Part shown: one piece after another, positions 8,837 to 17,795 of the stretch
Layout: every line of letters starts with the position of its first letter
Position numbering within the stretch: position 1 is the first letter of the stretch
Source of the DNA: Candidatus Sumerlaea chitinivorans
GTDB taxonomy: Bacteria > Sumerlaeota > Sumerlaeia > Sumerlaeales > Sumerlaeaceae
Assembly: GCA_003290465.1 (NCBI GenBank)
Contig: CP030759.1
Coordinates: 124,001 to 188,000, forward strand
DNA: 64,000 nucleotides
Reading direction: 5' to 3'
Notes under the pieces: generated by a model
Databases searched by the model: none
Told to the model about the DNA's origin: nothing
What the model saw: only the letters and a program-made list of their open reading frames with translations
Position numbers and translations under genes: made by a program

Positions 8837-10351
8837 TTATCCCGCTTGGACGTCAATCTGTGCGCGCTGGAGTTTGCCGCTGTAGTCTACGTACACGGAC
8901 TTCCACTCGGTGAAGATGTCGAGGACGGTATGGCTTGCCTCGCGATGCCCATTTCCAGTCCCTTTCATCCCACCGAAGGGTAGCTGCACTTCAGCGCCGA
9001 TCGTTGGCCCATTGATATAGGTAATTCCCGCCTCAATATCGCGGATCGCTCGGAATGCAGCGTTCACGTCGCGCGTGTAAATTGAGGAGCTGAGGCCGTA
9101 CTGCGTGTCGTTCAAGACGCGAATCGCCTCTTCCAAATCATTGACTCGAAGCACCGAGAGGACAGGACCAAAGATCTCCTCCTGTGCGATTCGCATTTTG
9201 GGCTTCACTTTAATGAAGATCGTCGGCTCGAAGAACCAACCGTACGCGTACTCGCCTTTCGTCAGTTCGTGGCCACCCAGTACCAGCTCCGCCTTATCCT
9301 CGTGAATGCCGATCTCAACGTAGCGTTTGACCACGTCGCGCTGGGCTTTGTTGATGCATGGGCCCATCTGGGTTTTGGGATCTAGCCCGTTGCCCACACG
9401 AATTTTCTTTGCGCGTTCGATCAGTTTTTCGACGAACTTGTCATGGATTTTCTTGTGCAGGATGAGCCGAGAGGTGGCGGTGCAGCGTTGGCCCGTGGTG
9501 CCGAACGCACCCCACAGGACACCTTCGAGCGCCAGCTCCAAATCTGCGTCGTCCATCACGATTTGGGCGTTTTTCCCTCCAAGTTCGAGCGATACTCGTT
9601 TGAGCCGGGCCCCCGCGCGCTCGTTGATCTTCTTGCCGACCTCGGTGGAACCCGTGAAGCTAATAACAGCAACGTCAGGATGGTCGACGATTGCGTTGCC
9701 GACGGAGCTTCCGGATCCTGTCACTAAATTGATGGCTTTGGGGGGAAGCCCGGCTTCCAAGAGGATTTCAACGAGTTCAACCGCCGTTGCTGGCGTATCG
9801 GTGGCTGGCTTGAAAACCACCGTGTTGCCGCAGACCAGTGCTGGAAAAATTTTCCATGTCGGGATCGCCATTGGGAAATTCCAAGGCGTAATCATTCCGC
9901 AGACCCCAATTGGCATGCGCACGCTCATCCCAAACTTGTTCGGCAGCTCGCACGGCACGGTGTCGCCGAAAAGACGGCGGCCTTCACCGGCTGCGTAAAA
10001 GCCCGTGTCAATGCCCTCTTGGACGTCGCCCCGAGTCTCATCGAGAATCTTACCCATTTCACGGGTCATCTGGCGTGCGATACGTTCTTTGTGTTTGATG
10101 AGCAAATTTGCGGCGTTTCGGATGATCTCGGCACGTTTTGGCGCTGGCACGAGCCGCCAGCGTTGATATTCTTCCTTTGCTGCGGCGACTGCTTCTTCGA
10201 CCTCTTCGGGGCCACAGGCAGGGAAGATCCCCACGACGTCTCGCGTGTCGGCTGGATTGATATTTTCAAAGGTCCCGTTGCTTCCCTCTTTTACCCACTT
10301 GCCGTTGATAAAGCAGGCAAAGCGTCGTTTCTTCGATCCGGTTTTGGTCAT
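8837..10351 (-). CDS. NAD(P)-dependent aldehyde dehydrogenase
   Basis: 504-residue ALDH superfamily enzyme that oxidises an aldehyde to a carboxylate. The catalytic thiol is C290 in GQRCTATS and the general base is E256 in LELGGKN. The substrate-binding segment TPWNFPMAIP and the nucleotide-binding FTGSTEVG are intact. The sequence looks like the semialdehyde-oxidising ALDH groups, for example the amino-adipate or piperideine-6-carboxylate type, but the substrate is not fixed by motifs. A strong AAGGAGG site precedes the ATG. It is transcribed alone, convergent with the aminotransferase; a shared role in amino acid breakdown is possible but only inferred. Confidence 0.92.
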   Translation of the reverse strand: MTKTGSKKRRFACFINGKWVKEGSNGTFENINPADTRDVVGIFPACGPEEVEEAVAAAKEEYQRWRLVPAPKRAEIIRNAANLLIKHKERIARQMTREMGKILDETRGDVQEGIDTGFYAAGEGRRLFGDTVPCELPNKFGMSVRMPIGVCGMITPWNFPMAIPTWKIFPALVCGNTVVFKPATDTPATAVELVEILLEAGLPPKAINLVTGSGSSVGNAIVDHPDVAVISFTGSTEVGKKINERAGARLKRVSLELGGKNAQIVMDDADLELALEGVLWGAFGTTGQRCTATSRLILHKKIHDKFVEKLIERAKKIRVGNGLDPKTQMGPCINKAQRDVVKRYVEIGIHEDKAELVLGGHELTKGEYAYGWFFEPTIFIKVKPKMRIAQEEIFGPVLSVLRVNDLEEAIRVLNDTQYGLSSSIYTRDVNAAFRAIRDIEAGITYINGPTIGAEVQLPFGGMKGTGNGHREASHTVLDIFTEWKSVYVDYSGKLQRAQIDVQAG

Positions 10352-10451
10352 AGGTCAGGCCTCCTTAGGCGACTTGATATCTCCCAACGTTTTGGAGATA
10401 AGGCGACGGTAAACTCAATTTGCAAGAGCATAGGCACTCGGAGGTGTTGGC

Positions 10452-10901
10452 GTGGAATTTTTGCCGAAGCGGCCTGAAGTGTTAGCGATCCGCCGTGGAG
10501 AGCCCGAAAAAATCAGTGTCGGTGACGAAGCATGGTGCCGACACGTCCCCGGTCTATTAGCGCATTTGATGGAAGAAGTTACCCCGGGCGTTCGGCGTGG
10601 GAGCGGTGCTCACCCGATGACCGGCCTGCCGATCGGAATGGCAATCCACGCAGCAATCGTGGCATGTGATGGGGAGCGCACGGGGATCGGGGTTTGTCGA
10701 GCGCTTCACGCAACCTTGGAATCGCCTATGGGCCCGTGGGATAGCGTGCGGAGCTACGCTCGCATCGAGGAAATCGGGCGTCGACATGTCACGTGTTTAG
10801 CGCGCGCCTATGCCGAAGAAACGCCGCTGCGTTTGCTTGCAGAACTGCAAGTTGTCTTGGTGAAGGTCGAGAACGGGCGCGCTGTTCCGATCAAGGATTG
10901 A
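10452..10901 (+). CDS. Small hot-dog-like protein of unknown function
   Basis: 149 residues starting at GTG. I do not recognise it firmly. The C-terminal half alternates hydrophobic strands and ends in VVLVKVENGRAVPI, which resembles the last strands of hot-dog-fold acyl-CoA thioesterases. No clear catalytic aspartate motif is visible. No signal peptide or membrane helix. It stands 100 bases from the divergent aldehyde dehydrogenase gene and 32 bases upstream of yqeY, so it may be co-transcribed with yqeY. Confidence 0.5.
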   Translation: MEFLPKRPEVLAIRRGEPEKISVGDEAWCRHVPGLLAHLMEEVTPGVRRGSGAHPMTGLPIGMAIHAAIVACDGERTGIGVCRALHATLESPMGPWDSVRSYARIEEIGRRHVTCLARAYAEETPLRLLAELQVVLVKVENGRAVPIKD

Positions 10902-10933
10902 CGGCGAGCATTCTCTCATGGAGAATTCCAGCC

Positions 10934-11359
10934 ATGGATATCAAAACACAAATCCAAAAGGACAGGATCGAGGCCTTGAAGCTCGGCCAAACCCAGCGCA
11001 AGGCCACGCTCGATTACATTCTTGGTGAAATTCAAAAAAAGGAAAAGGACCCCAATGCCAAAGGCGATGTGGCGGTCGCGGTGATCAAAGCTTATATCAA
11101 GTCGCTCCGAGAGTTCATTGATGCTCATCGCTCAGAGCGCCCGGAAGTGTGCCGGCAATACGAAGAGGAAATCGAGCTTCTCACGAACTATTTGCCCCGC
11201 CAACTGTCCGAGGCTGAACTTCGAGCCGAGATCGAGGCATTGCGTGCCAGCGGGGTGGAAAAGAAGGGGCTGATTATTAAGGCTCTGAAGGAGAAGCATG
11301 GCGCCGCCGTGGACGGCAAACTCGCGTCCGAGATCCTTGACTCAATGGGGATACGCTAA
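10934..11359 (+). CDS. yqeY: GatB/YqeY domain protein
   Basis: 141-residue stand-alone YqeY protein, related to the C-terminal tail domain of the amidotransferase subunit GatB. The helical N-terminal part (residues 1-85) and the small C-terminal domain ending in ILDSMGIR are both present. The family has been linked to tRNA-dependent amidation by homology only; its own role is not settled. I use the ATG at 10934, since the longer frame from 10793 would run through the upstream gene. Confidence 0.88.
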   Translation: MDIKTQIQKDRIEALKLGQTQRKATLDYILGEIQKKEKDPNAKGDVAVAVIKAYIKSLREFIDAHRSERPEVCRQYEEEIELLTNYLPRQLSEAELRAEIEALRASGVEKKGLIIKALKEKHGAAVDGKLASEILDSMGIR

Positions 11360-11387
11360 GGAGTGGCTGGATAGCTGGGGTCTAAAT

Positions 11388-11401
11388 TTGATCAAAATCA
11401 A
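11388..11401. promoter_or_regulatory. FNR-type operator upstream of nrfHA
   Basis: TTGATcaaaATCAA is an exact match to the FNR consensus TTGAT-N4-ATCAA. It is centred 102 bases before the nrfH start codon, in the 137-base gap after yqeY. A -10-like element TAGACT lies at 11420-11425, so the box would sit near -38 to -42, the position of a class II activator. An FNR/CRP-type regulator sensing anaerobiosis is the obvious candidate; it is not encoded in the window. Confidence 0.75.
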
Positions 11402-11496
11402 GAGCCTTCTTGCTTCTGGTAGACTTGCGCCACGATCTATGCTTTAGAGAACATCGTATTGAGTGGCGCAAATCCGCTGATAGTTGAACTGGGCAC

Positions 11497-11961
11497 ATGC
11501 GGTCAAAACTCTTAGTGCTAATTTTAACAGCAGCGACTGTGGGAGTGTGCGCTGGAATCGGCATTTACGTGTTCTGGTATGCCCGAGGCAGCTCCTACCT
11601 CACGAATGATCCCCAAGCATGTGCCAACTGCCATGTGATGCGAGACCACTTCGATGCATGGGTAAAATCCAGTCATCATCTCGTTGCCGTCTGCAACGAC
11701 TGCCATACCCCCCATAATCCTGTCGGCAAGTGGACCGTCAAAGCGATCAACGGATGGAACCACTCGGTTGCGTTCACCACGCAGCGCTTTCATGAGCCAA
11801 TTCAAATAACGGCGATGAATCTCGCCGTCACGGAAAATGCGTGCCGCAGGTGTCACGCTGAAATCGTCGAGCAAATCGACTCGCATCCCGGCGTCGTGAA
11901 GGGGCAGTCGGACAAACTATCGTGCATCAAATGCCATAAGTCGGTTGGTCACATGGAATGA
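11497..11961 (+). CDS. nrfH: Cytochrome c nitrite reductase small subunit (tetraheme quinol dehydrogenase)
   Basis: 154-residue NapC/NirT-family membrane cytochrome that takes electrons from menaquinol and passes them to NrfA. One N-terminal transmembrane anchor (residues 5-28). Four CxxCH heme sites: C42-H46, C66-H70, C116-H120 and C143-H147. Met48 in CANCHVM is at the place of the unusual methionine ligand of heme 1 known from Desulfovibrio NrfH. Its end overlaps a possible ATG of nrfA by four bases. An FNR-type box lies upstream. Confidence 0.93.
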   Translation: MRSKLLVLILTAATVGVCAGIGIYVFWYARGSSYLTNDPQACANCHVMRDHFDAWVKSSHHLVAVCNDCHTPHNPVGKWTVKAINGWNHSVAFTTQRFHEPIQITAMNLAVTENACRRCHAEIVEQIDSHPGVVKGQSDKLSCIKCHKSVGHME

Positions 11962-11984
11962 CGAAAGAGTTGGAGGGTTCGCCC

Positions 11985-13547
11985 ATGAAATCGGAAAAAC
12001 AGGCAACGAACACGAATGAGAACGCATGGCCGTGGTCGCGAATTGCCAAGGTGCTCATTCTGACCAGTGTGGTGAGCGCTCTGGTGGCATTTGGGCTTAC
12101 GGCGTTGCTTATAAACATTTTTGAGCGCAAGCAGGAGGCGAAAAACCCATTTTTCCGGGTGGTGGAACTCACTGACGACACCGGCGACCCAGCAATTTGG
12201 GGCAAGAATTTTCCCCAGCAATACGACCTTTACAAGCGAACAACCGATATGGTGCGGACGCGCTTCGGGGGAAGTGAGGCGATGCCGCGGACGCCAACCG
12301 AGGCGGATCCGCGGAGTGTGGTTGCGCAGTCAAAGCTGGAAGAAGATCCTCGGTTGAAAATCATGTGGGCCGGCTACGCCTTCTCCCGCGATTACCGCGA
12401 GGAGCGGGGCCATGCCTACATGCTCGAAGACCAAATGTTCACCGAACGCCAAAAGGTGGCGCCGCAACCGGGGGCCTGTCTCCACTGTCATGCCTCCATG
12501 TACATTCCGTATAAGAAAGTCGGCGATGGAGACATTATGAAAGGTTTCGCAATCCTCAACAAGTTGCCTTACCCAGAGGCAAAAGCCAAGGCGGACGAGG
12601 TTATGGCCAAGCTCAACGATAAGCTCCACCCGGTGGCGTGCATTGATTGCCATGATCCCAACACTATGCAACTCCGTATCACACGGCCTGCCTTCATCAA
12701 TGGAATCCGGGCGCTGAAAGAGCATCAGGGCGTCAAGGACTACGACGTAAATAAGATGGCCACTCGCCAAGAAATGCGTGCGTACGTGTGTGCCCAATGC
12801 CACGTCGAGTATTATTTCAAAGGACCGGATAAGCAGCTTACCTACCCATGGCATGACGGAATTAAGGCGGATGAGATTCTTGCCTATTACGATCGAATTG
12901 GATTCAAGGACTGGACCCACAAGGAGACCAGTGCCCCTGCGCTTAAGGCCCAGCATCCCGAATTCGAGCTGTGGAGCCAAGGGGTTCATGCTCGCGCGGG
13001 CGTAGCCTGTGCGGATTGCCACATGCCATATAAGCGGGTGGGCGCCATGAAGATTAGCGATCACCACGTGCGGAGCCCACTGCTAAATATCGCAAATGCA
13101 TGCCAGACGTGCCACAAGTTCCCCGAGGAAGAGCTGAAAGCGCGGGCTGAGCAGATTCAGGAGCGGACGGCTTTCCTGCGCAATGTGGCTATGGATGCGT
13201 TGATGGACCTGATTGCTGATTTGAAGGCAGCTCGCGCAGCGGGATTATCGGACGAGCAACTGTCGGCCGCTCTGATGTGCCAACGCCGTGCCCAGTTCTT
13301 GCTCGACTTTGTGGAATCCGAAAACTCCACCGGCTTCCATGCCCCCCAGGAAGCGGCACGCGTCCTTGGTCTATCGCTTGACTATTCGCGCCAAGGCCAA
13401 GTCGCCGTCCGAAGCCTCATTCAACTGCCGAATCAAAAAGGAGCTCGAGCAACAACCTCCACCCTAACGACAGCGGAACTTCCCGCTCCTCCGACGGCCC
13501 CCTCGCGCGAGCCGAGCCGTTGGCAGATTGCTGGACTACGATGGTGA
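11985..13547 (+). CDS. nrfA: Ammonia-forming cytochrome c nitrite reductase, CxxCH type
   Basis: Pentaheme enzyme reducing nitrite to ammonium in the periplasm. An N-terminal signal anchor (about residues 20-42) is followed by five heme motifs starting at C165 (CLHCH), C219 (CIDCH), C269 (CAQCH), C342 (CADCH) and C373 (CQTCH). Conserved surroundings match E. coli NrfA: RGHAY before heme 1, CAQCHVEYYF with the active-site tyrosine, and the histidine in WSQGVHA. The first heme site carries histidine where the classical enzyme has lysine (CxxCK). The C-terminal 50 residues after the helical region are Pro/Thr-rich and not typical. I use the ATG at 11985 because GGAGGG lies seven bases upstream; an ATG at 11958 overlaps the nrfH stop. 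Confidence 0.93.
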   Translation: MKSEKQATNTNENAWPWSRIAKVLILTSVVSALVAFGLTALLINIFERKQEAKNPFFRVVELTDDTGDPAIWGKNFPQQYDLYKRTTDMVRTRFGGSEAMPRTPTEADPRSVVAQSKLEEDPRLKIMWAGYAFSRDYREERGHAYMLEDQMFTERQKVAPQPGACLHCHASMYIPYKKVGDGDIMKGFAILNKLPYPEAKAKADEVMAKLNDKLHPVACIDCHDPNTMQLRITRPAFINGIRALKEHQGVKDYDVNKMATRQEMRAYVCAQCHVEYYFKGPDKQLTYPWHDGIKADEILAYYDRIGFKDWTHKETSAPALKAQHPEFELWSQGVHARAGVACADCHMPYKRVGAMKISDHHVRSPLLNIANACQTCHKFPEEELKARAEQIQERTAFLRNVAMDALMDLIADLKAARAAGLSDEQLSAALMCQRRAQFLLDFVESENSTGFHAPQEAARVLGLSLDYSRQGQVAVRSLIQLPNQKGARATTSTLTTAELPAPPTAPSREPSRWQIAGLRW

Positions 13548-13661
13548 GTAACGGCTTTTCTCCCCGCAAGCGCAGCAGCGTCATGCTCTCACATTTGAGG
13601 GAAAACTTTCGCACCATTTTGGGTGGGGCTAAACGCTCCCATGTTCAGCCGGAAAAAAGCG

Positions 13662-14858
13662 CTACCGCAATAAGCGCTCGACATACCGATGAAAGCGCCG
13701 GGCTACGTTGGGCCAGAGATAATTCTCTTCTACGTAGCGTTTGCCAGATTTTCCCAGCGCCGAGGCTACCAGGGGAAACTCCCAAAGATAACGGAAGGTT
13801 TCCACGAATTCCCCAAAATCTGTGAAGTACAAACCACCATTTGCAGCGTGGACGTGATACAGGGTCACCTCGCATTGACCATTCACAAGCACCGGCCGCG
13901 AGTTCAGCCAAGCTTCCATCAGGACAAGCGAGAACGACTCGAAAAAGCTTGGTTGGATAAAGACTTGGCAGGCTGCCATCGCGTTGTAGACATCGGTGGG
14001 GGAGTCCACCTGAAGATCTACGATGCGCTCCCGCAGCCCTTTTGGGATCTCCAGATCACCTTTCCCAATCAAAACCAACCTGCATTCCTCTTTCGGATAA
14101 AGCTCGAGGTAGCGGCTGAAGTAGCGCACGAGCAGGTCGGCGCCTTTGCCGGGGACTTTCCGCCCCACAAACAGCGCGAATGGCTCCTCGATCCCGAATC
14201 GCTCACGAAAAGCGGACGCATCCCCAATGACGTCCGAATTCACGCCTCCGCCAAGGATTAGCGACGGCTTGTCAATGATCGGATACAAGGCCGACGCAAG
14301 ATCTCGCTCGGGGGGACTTAGGAAGAGCAAACCCCGTGAGCGCTCGAACATCTCCTGCATAATCTTGAGGTACGCAAAGGGTTCGTTATGCAGACAGGGG
14401 ATGAGATAGGCGTGGTTGCGGCCGGCTGCGCGGATGCCGTAGTAGGTGGTACCATAGAGGTAGGGCAGGAAGAAGAATGCGTACTCATTTCGATGAGCTG
14501 AGATGAACTCGCAAAGAGCCTCGCTATTGATGCTGTTCGCGATCAGGTCCTCTTCTTCCTCGTCCGAGAGTTCTTCGCCACGATCCAGTCGCACCGAATA
14601 GTGGACGTATCGCGTCATGTCGCCACGACGCACTGGAAAACGGATCACGCGCACACCGTTGTCCTCGGACTCTCCAGCCGGCAAGTGGTTGGTACCCCAA
14701 TCGTGAAAAGGGTCCCGGCAGCACGTGGTCAGGACTGTCACGTCGTGCCCTAACGCCGCCAAAGCATGTGCCAGACCTCGGCAAAAGACTTCAGCGCCCC
14801 CCGTGGTGTTCCCGTACCATGGGATGACAAAGGCAAGCTTTCGCGGAGCCCTGCTCAT
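13662..14858 (-). CDS. Glycosyltransferase family 4
   Basis: 398-residue GT-B fold glycosyltransferase using a nucleotide sugar. The N-terminal glycine-rich motif TTGGAEVFCRGLAHALAALG, the central LFVGRKVPGKGADLL and the acceptor-side motif PSFFESFSLVLMEAW (the E-x7-E motif) are clear. It overlaps the upstream methyltransferase gene by four bases (ATGA), so the two are translationally coupled and likely build or modify the same cell-surface glycan. Sugar and acceptor are unknown. Confidence 0.88.
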   Translation of the reverse strand: MSRAPRKLAFVIPWYGNTTGGAEVFCRGLAHALAALGHDVTVLTTCCRDPFHDWGTNHLPAGESEDNGVRVIRFPVRRGDMTRYVHYSVRLDRGEELSDEEEEDLIANSINSEALCEFISAHRNEYAFFFLPYLYGTTYYGIRAAGRNHAYLIPCLHNEPFAYLKIMQEMFERSRGLLFLSPPERDLASALYPIIDKPSLILGGGVNSDVIGDASAFRERFGIEEPFALFVGRKVPGKGADLLVRYFSRYLELYPKEECRLVLIGKGDLEIPKGLRERIVDLQVDSPTDVYNAMAACQVFIQPSFFESFSLVLMEAWLNSRPVLVNGQCEVTLYHVHAANGGLYFTDFGEFVETFRYLWEFPLVASALGKSGKRYVEENYLWPNVARRFHRYVERLLR

Positions 14859-16453
14859 GCTGCTCCCTTGCGCGCCGCAATCGCATAATTGGCGTATGAG
14901 TAGAGAAGCGCGTTGAGTCGTTCGAGGTTCCTGTTCATCTGCATCACCACGTCTTTTACCGCTGGCGCCAAGGGCTCTTTTTCGCAGAGCAATTGGAGTT
15001 TGTCATGCTCGGGCACAGGAGCGCTCAAGATAAGCGTAGGCTCGACGAATCCAGCCATTGTTAGTAAAAACTCAAGGCCCTTGGGATGGATGGGGCGAAT
15101 ATGGGTAGGATCTGCGTAGAAAGCTCCTGAGAACGTGGTCAGACACATTGGGTTGACCGTCTCAATGACAATCACCCCGTTTGGGATAAGCTTGCGCCAT
15201 GCAAGGTAGGGCAAAGTCATCAGCTCATGCCGCTCGAGGTGCTCCACCACTTGCCCAAGGAAAATCCCACCCAGAGTTTCGTCGTCCAGCGATTCGAGAT
15301 GCTCGTGAATCTTCGCAAGGAGCACACGGTGACCTTTCGCCGCGCAGTGGGCGACCATCGCCTCATCGGCGTCGATGCCGTAAGCCCGAATATTATGGAC
15401 TCGCAGCAGGTCGAGGAACTCGCCTCTTCCGCAGCCTGCATCAAGCACAGGCTCTGCCCCCTCAAACCAAGCCACATATTTGGATTGCTCCGCGGCAATT
15501 TGGACCTCGCCTCCGCGAAGGCTTTCCTCAAACTCGTAAAAACTGAAGGTTGGCGAAAGGGACTGTTTAGGAGACTGCGGCGAAGCTTGCTCCGGCGAAG
15601 GAAGAGCCGCAGTATCGGCTGCGTACGCGCGCGCGACATCGGTCTGGGTGGCCAAACTCCTTTCAAGATCCTGAAGTTTTTGTGAGATCTCGTTGAGATG
15701 CGCCTCAAGGATTCGGTCGGATGCGGTTCCCGCCTCTATGCGTCGCTGGAGTTCGTCGGCAAGCGCACCCACCTGACTCTCCAAATCGCGTATACGTGGC
15801 AGAAATTTTCGGATTGTCTCAAGCTCGATTGCATAAGGCTCCCACATTTTTTGCCAAGCCTCGCTTACCGCCTGTGCCTCAACCGTTTGGGGAGAGAGCT
15901 CAATGAACTCATCCAGTGTTTGAACGAGTTTGTCCATTACGGCCTCAAACTCGTAGTCTCGCTCGCATGCGCGTCGGACGAGAGTGTTGACTGAGCCCAT
16001 CAGGCGCGCGGTAATAGCATAACGGATCTGCTCTGTGGCGACCATTGCCGTGAGTCTCCGAAGGTGCTCGAGGAGTCGGCGATTGAACAGTTCTTGTCGG
16101 CCCCAGAGCATACGGTAGAAAGCAGCGAACCATCGTTTCGGATGCCACCAAGGCCGGCTAAGGCCCGGTGGCGAAGCCAGCACTTCTAATTCGGCGATCT
16201 CACCTTCTGTGAGAAATGGACGATCCAGGAAAGGGGAGCGTGTGGCTTGCAGCTGGCTGAAGAGGTCGTTTGCTGCGGATTGGTTGCCAGCAAGTTCTTG
16301 AAGGGAGCTCTCATCTTTGAGGGCGATGAGGCTACTTCGTAACGTTGCAATGGCTTCGGAGAGGTTGGTGATTCGGTCGCGTGCTCGAGCCTGCAGGGCA
16401 TTCATCAGCTCCGCAATTCCCGGACTCTCTGCAGGATGTTGTTCGCTCGCCAT
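14855..16453 (-). CDS. Coiled-coil protein with SAM-dependent methyltransferase domain
   Basis: 532 residues. The first 280 residues are helical and charged with heptad-like patterns. From about residue 310 a class I methyltransferase follows: motif I DAGCGRGEFLDLL, acidic loop YGIDADEAM, then FLGQVVEHL and IETVNP. This form, a long helical N-terminus ahead of a methyltransferase, recalls enzymes that modify O-antigen or other surface polysaccharides. Together with the coupled glycosyltransferase it points to surface glycan synthesis. The methyl acceptor is not identifiable. Confidence 0.82.
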   Translation of the reverse strand: MASEQHPAESPGIAELMNALQARARDRITNLSEAIATLRSSLIALKDESSLQELAGNQSAANDLFSQLQATRSPFLDRPFLTEGEIAELEVLASPPGLSRPWWHPKRWFAAFYRMLWGRQELFNRRLLEHLRRLTAMVATEQIRYAITARLMGSVNTLVRRACERDYEFEAVMDKLVQTLDEFIELSPQTVEAQAVSEAWQKMWEPYAIELETIRKFLPRIRDLESQVGALADELQRRIEAGTASDRILEAHLNEISQKLQDLERSLATQTDVARAYAADTAALPSPEQASPQSPKQSLSPTFSFYEFEESLRGGEVQIAAEQSKYVAWFEGAEPVLDAGCGRGEFLDLLRVHNIRAYGIDADEAMVAHCAAKGHRVLLAKIHEHLESLDDETLGGIFLGQVVEHLERHELMTLPYLAWRKLIPNGVIVIETVNPMCLTTFSGAFYADPTHIRPIHPKGLEFLLTMAGFVEPTLILSAPVPEHDKLQLLCEKEPLAPAVKDVVMQMNRNLERLNALLYSYANYAIAARKGAA

Positions 16454-16637
16454 AGCTTATGATGGTTCCATTCCCTTGGATACGCAATCGCATCCGTCAG
16501 CTGCTACCAGCCGCGTTGGCAGCTACTTAATACAAGAGCGATACTCTTTTGTGGTAGCGAGTCAGTGGAGTCAATTCGTAAACGATTCCTCTTGCGGCGT
16601 TCGAAGCCAGAAGCATAAACATCGAAGGAGATAAATT

Positions 16638-16666
16638 TTGACAAGTTGAGTGGGTTTCGTTGTAAG
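16638..16666 (+). promoter_or_regulatory. Possible sigma-70 promoter for the MglA-like operon
   Basis: TTGACA (16638-16643), a 17-base spacer and TGTAAG (16661-16666, four of six consensus bases) lie 36 bases before the GTPase start codon. Consensus match only. Confidence 0.4.
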
Positions 16667-16701
16667 ACGGTTGTTCTTGAAGGATGGTGGAGTAACGTCG
16701 A

Positions 16702-17301
16702 ATGCCGATCATCAATTATCGCGCCCGTGAGATAAACTGCAAAATCGTTTACTGCGGCCCCAGTTTGGGCGGGAAAACCACGAACATCAAAGCCATTCAT
16801 GCGGCGTTGCCTGCGCAGCATCGGAGTGATTTGCAGATCATTGACACAGCGGATGAGCGGACACTGTTTTTCGACTATTTCTCGCTCAATGTTGCGCAGA
16901 TCCGGGGTATGCGAGCCCGATTCCTTGTGTATGGTGTGCCCGGACAAGATTACTACCGCGCTACTCGCAAGATGGTCTTGCAAGGGGTCGACGGAATTGT
17001 GTTTGTTGCAGACTCCGACGCAACGCGTCTTCAGGACAACATCGCAAGTCTTGCCGACATGAAGGCGTTGCTGGTGGAGCACGGCTACGACTATGCCACC
17101 ATCCCGCTGGTGTTTCAGTTCAACAAGCGAGATTTGCCCAATATCCTGAGTGTGGACGAACTTAACCGTGCACTCAACGATCGTGGAGTTCCTTCCTTCG
17201 AGGCGATTGCAATTCAGTCGGTGGGGGTTGTCGAAACTTTCAAGGCGATCTGCGCAGCCGTGGTCACGAAACTCAATGAGGATCTTCACGCCAAGACCTG
17301 A
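16702..17301 (+). CDS. MglA-like small Ras/Arf-type GTPase
   Basis: 199-residue bacterial Ras-like GTPase. The P-loop is G19-PSLGGKTTN (residues 19-28). Residues 52-58 are ERTLFFD, as in the switch region of MglA. Switch II is VPGQDYYRATR (79-89) and the guanine motif is NKRD (about 143). In Myxococcus and Thermus MglA sets cell polarity and motility, regulated by the roadblock protein MglB. A roadblock gene follows 14 bases downstream, the reverse of the common mglB-mglA order. The actual process in this organism is not shown by the sequence. Confidence 0.87.
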   Translation: MPIINYRAREINCKIVYCGPSLGGKTTNIKAIHAALPAQHRSDLQIIDTADERTLFFDYFSLNVAQIRGMRARFLVYGVPGQDYYRATRKMVLQGVDGIVFVADSDATRLQDNIASLADMKALLVEHGYDYATIPLVFQFNKRDLPNILSVDELNRALNDRGVPSFEAIAIQSVGVVETFKAICAAVVTKLNEDLHAKT

Positions 17302-17315
17302 GGTGTCGTGAGACC

Positions 17316-17795
17316 GTGATTTCCCGACCAAGCCAGCTCGTGTTTGTGGATCGCCCCACCCTTCAGCGCGTGGAGCGGGAGATGCGCCGTGTTGCGCGGG
17401 AGCACCGACTAACGGCTCTTGGTCTGATTGATCGGACAGGTCTCTTGCTGGCAGCGGTGGGGGATCTCCCCCTACCACCCGATCAAATGGGAGCCACGGC
17501 TGCGGGGGTTTTCTCCGCTGTGTCCGCGATTGTGCATCCCGCCGAAGGGTTTGAGTTCACCGTCCAGTTGGCTTCGGGAGGAATTCATTTGCACTTCCGT
17601 GAAGTGGATCCACGACTGTTTTTATGCGCATTTTACATGGATCCAGCAACGTCTCTGAGTTGCTCCTCGGTGCTCCGCGACCTTAGCGAGTTAGCGAGTC
17701 ATCTCCTTGCTGATCAAACTGCGGACAAGCGCAAGCTGGGCAATCTTGAGCTCATCACCGAGAAACTTGATGAGCTTTTCTCGAAGCCTAATTAG
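17316..17795 (+). CDS. Roadblock/LC7 domain protein (MglB-like)
   Basis: 159 residues from a GTG start. One roadblock/LC7 domain covers about residues 12-125, with ALGLIDRTGLLLAAVG as the typical beta-turn start. Proteins of this fold bind and stimulate MglA-type GTPases, and the gene is directly downstream of one, so it is probably the cognate GAP or scaffold. A T-run follows at 17818-17825, but no strong hairpin precedes it. Confidence 0.83.
   Translation: MISRPSQLVFVDRPTLQRVEREMRRVAREHRLTALGLIDRTGLLLAAVGDLPLPPDQMGATAAGVFSAVSAIVHPAEGFEFTVQLASGGIHLHFREVDPRLFLCAFYMDPATSLSCSSVLRDLSELASHLLADQTADKRKLGNLELITEKLDELFSKPN

Noticed and set aside
16504-17478. A 324-residue minus-strand frame
   Set aside because: Antisense to the MglA-like GTPase and the roadblock gene, whose motifs are unambiguous.
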